From contig CAVWJX010000005.1 in the NCBI GenBank assembly GCA_963755435.1, positions 992,001 through 1,056,000 on the forward strand: DNA of 64,000 nt. The letters run 5' to 3'. The DNA comes from AP-15 sp963755435 (GTDB lineage Bacteria; Pseudomonadota; Alphaproteobacteria; ATCC43930; CGMCC-115725). The notes under the pieces were generated by a model, which saw only the letters and a list, made by a program, of their open reading frames with translations, was not told where the DNA came from and searched no databases. Shown piece by piece: positions 35,875 through 45,626 of this stretch. The position numbers and the translations under genes are program-made. How positions within the stretch are numbered: position 1 is the first letter of the stretch; every line of letters begins with the position of its first letter.

Positions 35875-37248
35875 TCAGCGGCTGCGGACGGTCAGGGCGA
35901 TCGCCAGCCCGGTCAGCGCCGAGGCGAGGCCGGCGAGCCGAAAGGTCGCGCCAAACGCCGTGAGGAAAGCAGCGGCCGGGTTATGCCCGGCGGCTGCCGA
36001 AGCCGTTTCAATGGCATGGAAGCCGAGGGTGAGCAGGGCGGCGCCGCTGACGATGCCGAGGGTGCGGGTCAGCATTGCGATGCTGCCGGCAACGCCGCGG
36101 TGGCGCTGCGGCAAGGTCGCCATCACCACATCGATATAGGCGACCTGGAACAGCCCGGCGCCGAACCCTTGCACCAGCAGAGCCGCCAGGATCGCGTAAA
36201 GCCTCGGGGCGGCACCCCAGCCGCCGATCAGGAACAGCCCGCCGCCGCCCAGGACCGCGCCGACGAGCGCGATGCGCTCGGCCCGAATATGCTCGATCAT
36301 CCGCCCGGCGAGCGGCGATGCGGCGATGCTGCCGGCAAAGGACAGGGCGAGCACCGCGCCGGCCGCCGGCAGCGACAGCTCGGTAAAGCGAACCAGGTAA
36401 TAGGGGACGAACAGCAGCACCGCGAAGCTCGTCAGGTAGACCAGCACGCTGGCGAAATTGACCATGGCGAAGCCAAGGCTGCGAAATACCTCGAGATTGA
36501 TGACTGGTGCGGCAATGCGGTTTTCCCGGCGCACAAACGCCACCAGACTGGCCAGCGCCAGCGCCAGCAATGGCGCGGCGAGCCAGTCATAGCGCCCCAG
36601 TCCCTGCAATGCGTTGACCAGTAGCAGCAGGGTGGTGATCGCCAGCGCCAGCAGAAACGCGCCGACGAGGTCGAGCGGCTCGCGCGCGCCGGCGTGCTGC
36701 GGCGGCGCCAGCCCGCGCGCGAACAAAAGTGCCATCAGCGCGATCGGCGCGCGGAACCAGAACACCGCCGGCCAGCCCCAGCGGCTGACCAGCGCCCCGC
36801 CGATCAGCGGCCCCGCCGCCGAGCCGAGGGCGAAGATCATCGTGAACGCGGCGACGGCGCGGCTGCGGCGGTGTTCCGGGAACAGCCCGGTCACCAGCGC
36901 CGGCGCGACGCTGATCACCAGGCCCGCGCCAATCCCTTGCAGGAAGCGGAAGAACAGCAGCCAGCCATAGGCCGGGGCGGCGGCGCACAGCAGGAACGCG
37001 GCGACACACCAGGCGAGCCCGGCGCGGAACACCCGGGCATGGCCGAAGAGGTCGCCGACCCGGCCAAACGCCAGCATCAGACTGGCGTAGGTCAGCACAT
37101 ACGAGATCACCACCCACTGGATCATGCGGATCGGCAGACCGAAGCTGTGGGTGATGGCGGGGAATGCGATATTGACCGCGGTGTCGAGCGGGACGATTGC
37201 GGCGCCGAGCCCGACCAGCACCAGGCGCAGCCATTGCCGAGCGGTCAT
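35875..37248 (-). CDS. MFS drug efflux transporter, DHA2 family (EmrB/QacA-like)
   Basis: A 457-residue inner-membrane protein with about 12-14 hydrophobic segments. Motif A is seen as GRVGDLFGHARVFRAG and motif C-like LGSAAGPLIGGAL follows. The N-terminus has LVGLGAAIVPLDTAVNIAFP, close to the DHA2 LDxTIVNVALP signature. It probably exports amphiphilic compounds by proton exchange. I put the start at 37248. The frame is open 58 codons further, but that stretch contains two strong hairpins (37295-37355) and reads as leader. Confidence 0.85.
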   Translation of the reverse strand: MTARQWLRLVLVGLGAAIVPLDTAVNIAFPAITHSFGLPIRMIQWVVISYVLTYASLMLAFGRVGDLFGHARVFRAGLAWCVAAFLLCAAAPAYGWLLFFRFLQGIGAGLVISVAPALVTGLFPEHRRSRAVAAFTMIFALGSAAGPLIGGALVSRWGWPAVFWFRAPIALMALLFARGLAPPQHAGAREPLDLVGAFLLALAITTLLLLVNALQGLGRYDWLAAPLLALALASLVAFVRRENRIAAPVINLEVFRSLGFAMVNFASVLVYLTSFAVLLFVPYYLVRFTELSLPAAGAVLALSFAGSIAASPLAGRMIEHIRAERIALVGAVLGGGGLFLIGGWGAAPRLYAILAALLVQGFGAGLFQVAYIDVVMATLPQRHRGVAGSIAMLTRTLGIVSGAALLTLGFHAIETASAAAGHNPAAAFLTAFGATFRLAGLASALTGLAIALTVRSR

Positions 37249-37294
37249 CTGCGCAGAATGCCGCACTGGCCGCGGGAGCTGGCCCCGTACAGAA

Positions 37295-37322
37295 AAGCCC
37301 CGGTCGGGGGGGACCGGGGCTT
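37295..37322 (-). terminator. intrinsic terminator hairpin in the leader of the DHA2 efflux gene
   Basis: Perfect 11-bp stem, AAGCCCCGGTC (37295-37305) and GACCGGGGCTT (37312-37322), with a 6-base loop. On the minus strand the stem runs into TTTTC (four T counting those in the stem end). It lies 46 bases before the proposed start, with no gene upstream on that strand, so it may act as an attenuator. Confidence 0.7.
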
Positions 37323-37327
37323 CTGCC

Positions 37328-37355
37328 CGCCTGCCGATTTGCCCACCGGCAGGCG
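37328..37355 (-). promoter_or_regulatory. second leader hairpin upstream of the efflux gene
   Basis: Perfect 9-bp stem CGCCTGCCG (37328-37336) and CGGCAGGCG (37347-37355) with a 10-base loop, 5 bases before the terminator-like hairpin on the minus strand. Two such stems in a row in a 5' leader suggest a cis-acting RNA control element. Confidence 0.5.
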
Positions 37356-37660
37356 CGGATGCATCGTTGGGGGGACATAACGATGCCGAGGACATACTGC
37401 GGCGATTCGGTTCCGGTTGCAATTCATATCTAAAAAATTAACTGCGAATTGCGGCCCAGTGCCGTCGGCCAGTGCCGCCGAACTGGCCTGCTGCGCGGCC
37501 AGAACAACATTGCGGGAGGGCCCGAGCGCGCCGCGCACATCAGCCAACAGGAAATTCAGCGCATCGAGCGAGACCGGCTTGAAGCGGGCGCGCAACGGCT
37601 CAGGCCCGGATGCTATTTTTCGTGGTATTGGTCGAGCGAACAACCCGATGGAGGCCGGCG

Positions 37661-38596
37661 ATGCCGATGCCGCGCAACAAGACCGAAGACGACATCACCG
37701 CCGAGGTGCTGCAGCGTTTCGCGCAGACCCCGGACCCGCGGCTCAGAGCAATCATGCTGAGCCTGATCGGCCATCTGCACGCCTTCGTCAAGGAGGTCGA
37801 CCTGACCGAGGCGGAGTGGTTCCGGGCAATCGAGATCCTGACCCAGGCCGGCCACATGAACAGCGACAAGCGCCAGGAATTCATCCTGTTTTCGGATACC
37901 TTGGGGGTGTCGATGGTGGTCGACCTCCTCAACCACCGCAAACCCGATGGCGCGACCGAGTCGACCGTGTTCGGGCCGTTCCATCGCCAGAACGCGCCCG
38001 AAATGCCGTCGGGCGGCAACATCGCCCATCTCGACCACGACGGCGCGCCCACCCTGGTCAGCGGCCGCGTGCTCGATCTCGACGGCCGGCCGATCGCCGG
38101 CGCGTTGCTCGATGTGTGGCAGGCGCAGACCAGCGGCCTTTACGATTTGCAGGACCCCAATTTGCTCGAACTGCACATGCGCGGCAAATTCCGCAGCGAT
38201 GCTGAAGGCCGCTTTCTGGTGCGCACGGTGCTGCCGGTCAATTATCCGATCCCGTCCGATGGCCCGGTCGGCGCCATGCTGCGCGCCACCGGCGGCCATC
38301 CGTGGCGCCCCGCGCATATCCATTTCGTCGTGTCGGCCAATGGCTACGAGCCGGTGACGACGCATATCTTCGACCGCACCGACGAATATCTTGGCAGTGA
38401 CGCGGTGTTCGCGGTCAAGGATTCGCTGGTCTGCGACTTCACCCGGCACGACGCCGCCGATGGTGCCGCCCGCCGGCTCGGCATCGCCCCGCCTTTTTAC
38501 ACGACCGAGTTCGACTTTCGCCTGAAGCCCGCATCCGAGGGCGGCCCCGACATGCTCGACGCCCAGCGCCGCCTCGCCGCACTCGGCGCCCGCTAG
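37661..38596 (+). CDS. intradiol ring-cleavage dioxygenase (catechol/hydroxyquinol 1,2-dioxygenase type)
   Basis: A 311-residue Fe(III) enzyme cleaving a catecholic ring between the hydroxyls. The N-terminal helical dioxygenase domain is present (about 1-105). The iron ligands can be placed at Tyr161 (GLYD), Tyr195 (VNYPIP), His219 and His221 (PAHIHFVV). The long form with an N-terminal domain fits catechol or hydroxyquinol 1,2-dioxygenases. Hydroxyquinol would give maleylacetate, catechol would give cis,cis-muconate. ATG 37661 follows GGAGG by 6 bases. No dedicated regulator is adjacent. Confidence 0.9.
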   Translation: MPMPRNKTEDDITAEVLQRFAQTPDPRLRAIMLSLIGHLHAFVKEVDLTEAEWFRAIEILTQAGHMNSDKRQEFILFSDTLGVSMVVDLLNHRKPDGATESTVFGPFHRQNAPEMPSGGNIAHLDHDGAPTLVSGRVLDLDGRPIAGALLDVWQAQTSGLYDLQDPNLLELHMRGKFRSDAEGRFLVRTVLPVNYPIPSDGPVGAMLRATGGHPWRPAHIHFVVSANGYEPVTTHIFDRTDEYLGSDAVFAVKDSLVCDFTRHDAADGAARRLGIAPPFYTTEFDFRLKPASEGGPDMLDAQRRLAALGAR

Positions 38597-38681
38597 CGCC
38601 AATATCCTTGTCGCGCCGCGCCAATCGCCACTAGACTTCGCGGCAATCGGCCACGGCGGCCAATCGGTTACGGAGGAAGGA

Positions 38682-39332
38682 ATGCCCGAAGCAGCGCCAG
38701 GCGGAACCGACATCTTTGAGATCATGCACACCCTGCGGGCGATGCGGCGGCTGAAGCCAGACCCGGTGCCCGACGATCTGATCCGCAAGATCCTGCACGC
38801 CGGCCAGGCGGCGGCGAGCGGCGGCAACACCCAGCGCTGGCGCTTTCTGGTGCTGAAAGACCCGGCGAAGAAAAAGGCGGTGCAGGTTTACTACAAGAAG
38901 GCGTTCGACGAAGTGGTCGGCCCGCGCTATGCGTCGAGCCCGCCGCCGCCGGGCTCTGACCCGGCCCGCTACAAGCGCCAGCATTCGGCGGTCGAATACC
39001 TGACCGACCATTATCACGAAGCGCCGGTGTGGATCGTCGCCTGCCTCGAGGACGGTGCCAATCCGGGGCGCACGGCCGGCTCGTCGATCTATCCCGCGGT
39101 GCAGAACATGCTGCTGGCGGCGCGCGCGCTCGGTCTCGGCTCGACCCTGACCACCCGGCACACCGCCTACGAAAAAGAGGTTGACGCGGCGATGGGCATC
39201 CCGCCCGGCTTCCACTCCTATGCGATCCTGCCGATCGGCTATCCGATGGGGCGGTTCGGCCCGGTTGGCCGCGGCCCGCTCTCCGAGGTCGTCTATCTCG
39301 ACGACTGGGGCAAGTCCTATCCCGGCATTTAG
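38682..39332 (+). CDS. nitroreductase family flavoprotein
   Basis: A 216-residue FMN protein. MHTLRAMRRLKPDPVPDDLI with the RAMRR basic motif, ASGGNTQRWRFLV and the C-terminal LPIGYPMGRFGPVGR are family features. It probably reduces nitro or quinone groups with NAD(P)H. GGAGGAAGGA precedes the start. It follows the dioxygenase by 85 bases on the same strand and may belong to the same catabolic group. Confidence 0.88.
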   Translation: MPEAAPGGTDIFEIMHTLRAMRRLKPDPVPDDLIRKILHAGQAAASGGNTQRWRFLVLKDPAKKKAVQVYYKKAFDEVVGPRYASSPPPPGSDPARYKRQHSAVEYLTDHYHEAPVWIVACLEDGANPGRTAGSSIYPAVQNMLLAARALGLGSTLTTRHTAYEKEVDAAMGIPPGFHSYAILPIGYPMGRFGPVGRGPLSEVVYLDDWGKSYPGI

Positions 39333-39368
39333 CGGACGGGAGTGTCCAGGTGGTTCAGCATTATCTTA

Positions 39369-39461
39369 CCGTCATGCCCGGCCTTGTGCCGGGCATCCAC
39401 GCCGGCTGACAAGGCGTTCGTGGCATTTCGTGGATGGCCGGGACAAGCCCGGCCATGACGG
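39369..39461. repeat. intergenic palindromic repeat of alphaproteobacterial type
   Basis: A 93-base element with long complementary ends: CCGTCATG at 39369 pairs with CATGACGG ending at 39461, and inner GCATCCACG pairs imperfectly with CGTGGATGG. Inside each half is a smaller stem (CCCGGCCTTGTGCCGGG and GGCCGGGACAAGCCCGGCC). Such elements are scattered through genomes of Bradyrhizobium and relatives. Confidence 0.8.
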
Positions 39462-39514
39462 GGCGGGCACAGGAGGATGTGCTCGCTTCACTACGCTGAC
39501 GCAAGGAGGAAACC

Positions 39515-40063
39515 ATGGCCAGAATCACCCCGGTCTCCGGCAAGGCCGACGTGCCGGCCGAGCATCAGCACGTTGTCGACGATGTCGTCAAGGTTTTCGG
39601 CGGGGTGCGCGGCCCGTTCAGCATCATGCTGAAGAGCCCCGCACTGGCCGAGCGGGTGCTGCCGCTGGTGACGTTTTTCCGCGAAGGCAGCGTGGTCGAG
39701 GCAAAGCTGCGCTCGCACGCGATCCTCGCCGCGGTGCGCGAGAAGGAAGCCGCCTATGTCTGGGCCGCCCAGGTCGGGGCGGCGCGACGGGCCGGCGTGC
39801 CGGACGCCACGATCGATCTCATTCGCGCCAAGGGCGATCCCGCCTCGCTGCCCGCCGACGAGCGTGACGTCGTCGCCTATACGCGCCAGCTGATCCGCAC
39901 CAACCGGGTCGACCAGGCGCTGTTCGACCGGCTCAAGGACCGCCATGGCGAGCAATGGATGGTCGAATTGACCGGGGCGGCAAACTATTTCGCGTTCCTC
40001 TCCGGCATGGTCAATGCCTTCGAGGTGCCGGCTCCGCCCGACGGCGACAAGCTGCCGGGCTAG
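39515..40063 (+). CDS. carboxymuconolactone decarboxylase family protein (AhpD-like)
   Basis: A 182-residue all-helical protein of the CMD/AhpD fold. The order of helices and the segment AKLRSHAILAAVREKEAAYVWAAQ in part fit. The usual AhpD active-site Cys pair (CxxC) is absent; AYVWAAQV replaces the region, so a peroxidase role is unlikely. A decarboxylase or other role is open. AAGGAGGAAACC precedes the start. It follows the nitroreductase. Confidence 0.8.
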   Translation: MARITPVSGKADVPAEHQHVVDDVVKVFGGVRGPFSIMLKSPALAERVLPLVTFFREGSVVEAKLRSHAILAAVREKEAAYVWAAQVGAARRAGVPDATIDLIRAKGDPASLPADERDVVAYTRQLIRTNRVDQALFDRLKDRHGEQWMVELTGAANYFAFLSGMVNAFEVPAPPDGDKLPG

Positions 40064-40090
40064 CGCGCACCACCGGCGACAGCCCGCGCC

Positions 40091-41416
40091 ATGACCGGCC
40101 GTGGGCTGATCTTCGCCGCCCCGGCTTCGGGCAGCGGCAAGACCCTGGTCACCGCCGGCCTGTTGCGCCATCTGCGCCGGCGCGGGCTGCGGGTGGCGGC
40201 GGCCAAGGCCGGCCCCGACTTCATCGACCCGACATTTCATGCCGCGGCGAGCGGCGGCCGGTGCGTCAACCTCGACCCATGGGCGATGCGGCCGCAGACC
40301 CTGGCCGGATGCGTCGCGGCGCTCGAAGCCACCGCCGATATCGTGCTGTGCGAAGGGGTGATGGGCCTGTTCGACGGCACTGGCAGCGATGGCGAGGCGG
40401 GCTCGACCGCCGAATTGGCGCAGCTTACCGGCTGGCCGGTGGTGCTGGTCGTCGATGCGCGCGGGCAGGGTGCCTCGGTCGCCGCCCTGCTGCGCGGCTT
40501 TGCCGGTCATCGGCCCGAGCTGCTGCTCGCCGGGGTGATCTTCAACCGGGTCGCGAGCCCACGGCATCGCGCGCTGCTCGCCGGCGCCGTGGCGCGGCAT
40601 CTGCCCGACCTCGCGCTTCTCGGAGCACTCTGCGCCGACGCGTCGCTGGCCCTGCCGTCGCGCCATCTCGGCCTGGTTCCGGCCGGCGAAATCGCCACGG
40701 CCGAGGCGGTGATCGACCGTGCCGCGGCGCAGGTCGCGGGCGCCATCGACATCGAAGGGCTCCTGCGCCTGGCGCGCCCGTCGCTGCTCGGCGCCAGGGT
40801 CGTCACCGATGTCCGCGGCATCCCGCCCTTCGGCCGCAGCATCGCCGTCGCCGGCGACGACGCGTTCCGGTTTGTCTATCCGGGGGTGCTCGACGGCTGG
40901 CGTCGCGCCGGCGCCGCGCTCAGCTTTTTCTCGCCGCTTGCCGATGAGCCGCCCGACCCCGGCGCCGATGCGGTCTATCTGCCGGGCGGCTATCCCGAGC
41001 TGTGGGCCGGCCGGCTCGCTGCCGCCGAGAGGTTTTTAGGCGGGCTGCGCCGCGCCGCGGCCGAGGAAAAGCCCGTCTATGGCGAGTGCGGCGGCTACAT
41101 GGTCCTGGGCGAGGCGCTGATCGACGCCGCCGGCCGCCGTCACGCGATGGCCGGGCTGCTGCCGCTGGTCACGAGCTTTGCCGAGCGCCGCCGATCGCTC
41201 GGCTATCGCAGCGCGAGCCTCGTCGCCAAGACGCCGCTCGGCGCCGCCGCCGCGCACTTTCGCGGCCACGAATTCCACTATGCGACGGTAATTTGCGAGG
41301 GATCGGCCGACCGGCTGTGGTCGGTGGCGGACGCGGCCGACGCCGATCTCGGGCAGCAGGGCCTGCGGCGAGGCTCGGTCATCGGTTCGTTCATTCACCT
41401 GATCGACCGCGGATGA
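40091..41416 (+). CDS. cobB: cobyrinate a,c-diamide synthase
   Basis: A 441-residue glutamine-dependent amidase of cobalamin synthesis. The N-terminal dethiobiotin-synthetase-like ATP domain has P-loop PASGSGKTL (about 9-17), DFIDPTFH and CEGVMGLFDG. The C-terminal class I glutaminase domain has the nucleophile Cys in YGECGGYMVLG and the end motif GSFIHLID. It amidates the a and c side chains of (hydrogeno)cobyrinate. No other cobalamin genes or riboswitch are seen in the window. Confidence 0.93.
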   Translation: MTGRGLIFAAPASGSGKTLVTAGLLRHLRRRGLRVAAAKAGPDFIDPTFHAAASGGRCVNLDPWAMRPQTLAGCVAALEATADIVLCEGVMGLFDGTGSDGEAGSTAELAQLTGWPVVLVVDARGQGASVAALLRGFAGHRPELLLAGVIFNRVASPRHRALLAGAVARHLPDLALLGALCADASLALPSRHLGLVPAGEIATAEAVIDRAAAQVAGAIDIEGLLRLARPSLLGARVVTDVRGIPPFGRSIAVAGDDAFRFVYPGVLDGWRRAGAALSFFSPLADEPPDPGADAVYLPGGYPELWAGRLAAAERFLGGLRRAAAEEKPVYGECGGYMVLGEALIDAAGRRHAMAGLLPLVTSFAERRRSLGYRSASLVAKTPLGAAAAHFRGHEFHYATVICEGSADRLWSVADAADADLGQQGLRRGSVIGSFIHLIDRG

Positions 41417-41700
41417 GATTGGATTGGGCGGATCAAGCTCCGAACGAACCGGGCCTTTGCCTGCGCGATCGAGATCGTTGCGCTCAAACTGCCCTGGGCA
41501 GGAATTACGGAACAAGCGCCGAACCCCCGGTAATGAGGGCTCTCGACACAAATTGTGCCCGCGACGATTGCTGCCGTTCGCTCGTCGCTCGCGGCAGATT
41601 TTGGACCGATGCTGGCCGCTTGCCTAATCGGTCGATTGGCGGAAAGCTTTGGCGGCCAGCTCGCGGGCGGGGCGGCAGGGTCTCAGAAAAGGGCGGCGGA

Positions 41701-42449
41701 TTGGCGGGTTTTCGCGGCGTTGATGCAGGGCAGGCGCGGCCGCGCGGCGAATCGGCGCTGGCCGAGATCGGCCGGCAGGCGGTGGCGCTCGACCTCGGCG
41801 CCCCGCTGGCGATCCGGGTCAGCCCGCGGGCGCGGCGGGTCGGGCTGCGCATCGATGCGGCACGGCGCCGGGTCGAGCTGGTGCTGCCGCGCGGCGTCCC
41901 GGCCGAATTGGGCCTACGCTTTCTCAGGGACAAGCGGCAATGGATCGTCGCCCGGCTGGAGGCGCTGCCGCGTCCGGTGCCGTTTGTCGAGGGCGCGCTG
42001 GTGCCGGTGCTGGGCGCCCCGCATCGCATCCGCCGCTCACTCGACGCGGCGGCGGCGCCGGTGACGGTCGCCGATGGCGAGATCCGCGTGCGCGGTGATC
42101 CGGCGCATATCGCGCGCCGGGTGCGCGACCACCTCGCGGCCCTCGCCCATGACGAGCTGGCGCGGCGCGCCCGTCCGCTCGCCGCTCGGATCGGGCACAA
42201 GATCGCGCGGGTCACAGTGCGCGACACCAGGAGCCGCTGGGGCAGCTGCTCGTCGGCGGGCAATCTGTCGTTCAGCTGGCGGCTGATCTTCGCCCCTGGG
42301 CCGGTGATCGATTACGTCGTCGCCCATGAGGTGGCGCACCTGGCCGAGATGAACCACGGGCCGCGCTTCTGGCGGCTGGTCGACAGCCTCGCGCCGGGCA
42401 ACGCCGCGCCGCGTGCCTGGCTCGACCGCCACCGCGCCCAATTGCTCGC

Positions 42450-42459
<10 letters not shown>
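41701..42459 (+). CDS. YgjP-like zinc metallopeptidase (DUF45, SprT-related)
   Basis: About 252 residues. The zinc motif HEVAHLAEMNHGPRFW (HExxH with a third His) lies near residues 212-227. Upstream RDTRSRWGSCSS and LSFSWRLIFAP are typical of the YgjP/M48-like family. The protein has no signal peptide and no known substrate. The start is uncertain: TTG 41701 gives a normal length, while ATG 41533 would add 56 residues of unconvincing sequence. It ends with a 10-base convergent overlap with ampG. Confidence 0.85.
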
Positions 42460-43779
<1,320 letters not shown>

Positions 43780-43790
<11 letters not shown>

Positions 43791-43853
43791 CCTCCCGCGG
43801 CGCGGGTCCCTCCCTCTCCCATGATCACGGGGGAGGGTCGGGATGGGGGCCGA
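43780..43853. repeat. GC-rich palindromic repeat at the 5' end of ampG
   Basis: Perfect 10-bp outer arms TCGGCCCCCA (43780-43789) and TGGGGGCCGA (43844-43853), with further pairing of CCCTCTCCC (43812-43820) against GGGGGAGGG (43829-43837). It separates ampG from the cyclophilin gene on the same strand and supplies any longer N-terminus of AmpG. Confidence 0.75.
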
Positions 43854-43868
43854 CACGATCGGGTGCCC

Positions 43869-44435
43869 CTATTTGGATGGCTTCGGCGCGGCCTTTTCGG
43901 CGTCGGCGGCGACCTGCATCTTGATGATCTTGTCGGGGTCGGTAACCGCGCCATTATTGGCCGGGTCGCCCTTTTTGAGCTGGTCGATGTACTGCATGCC
44001 GGAGCTGACCTTGCCCCAGATCGTGTATTGGCCGTCGAGCGAGGGAGCGGGCGCGAACATGATGAAAAACTGGCTGTCGGCGCTGTTCGGGTCCGAGGTG
44101 CGGGCCATCGCCACGGTGCCGCGCACGAACGGCTCTTGCGAGAACTCGGCCTTCAAGGGATGGCCCGAGCCGCCGGTGCCGTTGCCGTTGGGGTCGCCGG
44201 TCTGGGCCATGAAGCCGGCGATCACCCGGTGAAAGGTCAGCCCGTTGTAAAAGCCGCGGCGCACCAGAGCCTTGATCTGGGCGCAGGTCGCCGGCGCCAG
44301 ATCGGGCCGCATGTCGATCACGACGCGGCCGGCCGGCACATCGAGGTAGATCGTGTTTTCGAGATCTGCTGCCATCGCGTTGCCTCCGACAACGAGCGCG
44401 GCGATCAGCATGAGGAGCCGACCCAACGCTGCCAT
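43869..44435 (-). CDS. periplasmic cyclophilin-type peptidyl-prolyl cis-trans isomerase
   Basis: A 188-residue protein with a signal peptide (about 1-22, cleavage near NAMA-ADLE). The cyclophilin core is complete: YNGLTFHRVIAGFMAQTGDP with the catalytic Arg, GSGHPLKAEF, GTVAMARTSDPNSADSQFFI and LDGQYTIWGKV. It catalyses proline isomerisation in secreted proteins. The start has AGGA upstream. It lies between ampG and the NDUFA9-like gene on the same strand. Confidence 0.95.
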   Translation of the reverse strand: MAALGRLLMLIAALVVGGNAMAADLENTIYLDVPAGRVVIDMRPDLAPATCAQIKALVRRGFYNGLTFHRVIAGFMAQTGDPNGNGTGGSGHPLKAEFSQEPFVRGTVAMARTSDPNSADSQFFIMFAPAPSLDGQYTIWGKVSSGMQYIDQLKKGDPANNGAVTDPDKIIKMQVAADAEKAAPKPSK

Positions 44436-44501
44436 AAATTGATTCCTGTATAAGGGGTAGGTGGGCGAGCTTAACCGAAGCGCCGCGCCTGCGAAAGCGC
44501 C

Positions 44502-45446
44502 TCAGCTTCGTCGCTCGTACCAGCCGCCGCGGCGAAAGCGGTCGAGATAGGTCGGCAGGATGCCCTCGACCGCGGTCGGCGTTATGCCGAGCGCCGCCAA
44601 GGTCATTGCCCCCGAGGAGACGACGTTGTCGCGCTTCAGGAGCTCGACCTGGTCGGCGGTCAGCGGCGGGTTCGGCAATATCGACATCAGCCGCGCCTGC
44701 AACGCGGCGAGGCCGAACGGCAGGTCGACCAGCAGCCGCTTGCGGCGAATCTCGGCGAGCAGCAGCTCGATCAATTCGCGGAAGCTGTAGATCTTCGGGC
44801 CGCCGAGCTCATAGGTGCGCCCCGCGGTCGCCGGGTCGTCGAGGCACCGCACCACCGCGTCGGCGACATCGCCGACATAGACCGGCTGAAACCGGGTCTC
44901 GCCGCCGCCGATCAGCGGCAACACCGGCGAGATCATCGCCATCGCGGCGAAGCGGTTGAAGAACTGGTCTTCCGGGCCGAACACCACCGACGGGCGCAGG
45001 ATCGTCACCGTCGGGAAGGCGTCGCGCACCGCGGCTTCGCCCGCCGCCTTGGTGCGCGCATAAGCCGAGGTCGAGCGCGAATCGGCGCCGATCGCCGAGA
45101 TATGGACAAAGCGTTCGATGCCGGCCTCGCGCGCCAGGCGGGCCAGCCGCGCCGGTCCGGTATGGTGCACCCGCTCGAAGCGCTGCGCCCCGCTCTCGGC
45201 GAGGATGCCGACGCAATTAACCAGCGCCTCGTTGCCGGCGAGAAAGGCCGGCAGCACCGCTTCGTCGTCGATCGCCAGGTTCAGCGCCGCGATCTGCCCG
45301 ACATTGCCGAGCGGCATCAGAAACTTGGCGCCCTCGGCGTGGCGGCAGCCGACGGCGATCACATCGCCGCGCGCGGCGAGCCGCTGCACCACGTAGCGGC
45401 CGATAAAGCCCGACCCGCCCAAGACCGCGCTGCGGCGATTTCTCAT
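44502..45446 (-). CDS. NDUFA9-like atypical SDR (complex I-associated type)
   Basis: A 314-residue NAD(P)-binding protein. The nucleotide motif GGSGFIGRYVVQRL is at the N-terminus, followed by VNCVGIL, HISAIGAD, YARTKAAGE, TILRPSVVFGPEDQFFNRFA and QPVYVGDVADAV. These are marks of the bacterial relatives of mitochondrial complex I subunit NDUFA9. The function in bacteria may be complex I assembly or quinone-related, but this is not shown. GGAGG lies 5 bases before the start. Confidence 0.88.
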   Translation of the reverse strand: MRNRRSAVLGGSGFIGRYVVQRLAARGDVIAVGCRHAEGAKFLMPLGNVGQIAALNLAIDDEAVLPAFLAGNEALVNCVGILAESGAQRFERVHHTGPARLARLAREAGIERFVHISAIGADSRSTSAYARTKAAGEAAVRDAFPTVTILRPSVVFGPEDQFFNRFAAMAMISPVLPLIGGGETRFQPVYVGDVADAVVRCLDDPATAGRTYELGGPKIYSFRELIELLLAEIRRKRLLVDLPFGLAALQARLMSILPNPPLTADQVELLKRDNVVSSGAMTLAALGITPTAVEGILPTYLDRFRRGGWYERRS

Positions 45447-45626
45447 CGGTCCTCCGGCGATGCACCGCCAGCCCCATGCCCCGGCGCCGGCCTTCTATAA
45501 CGCAACGCGTGCATTGCCGAAAGGCGGCGCCCTTCTCGCCGGCCGGGTGTTGCATTAGAACCGTGGCCCGAGGAATTTTGACTCGGGGGCCGCGGCCTTG
45601 CCGGGCAAAGCTGTTTGGAGCGTGCG

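Noticed and set aside
40064..40090. Cobalamin riboswitch before cobB
   Set aside because: The gap is 27 bases, far too short, and no B12-box-like sequence is visible.
41533..41700. ATG 41533 as start of the YgjP-like gene
   Set aside because: The added 56 residues are Arg/Cys-rich with no resemblance to the family, and the length without them is normal.
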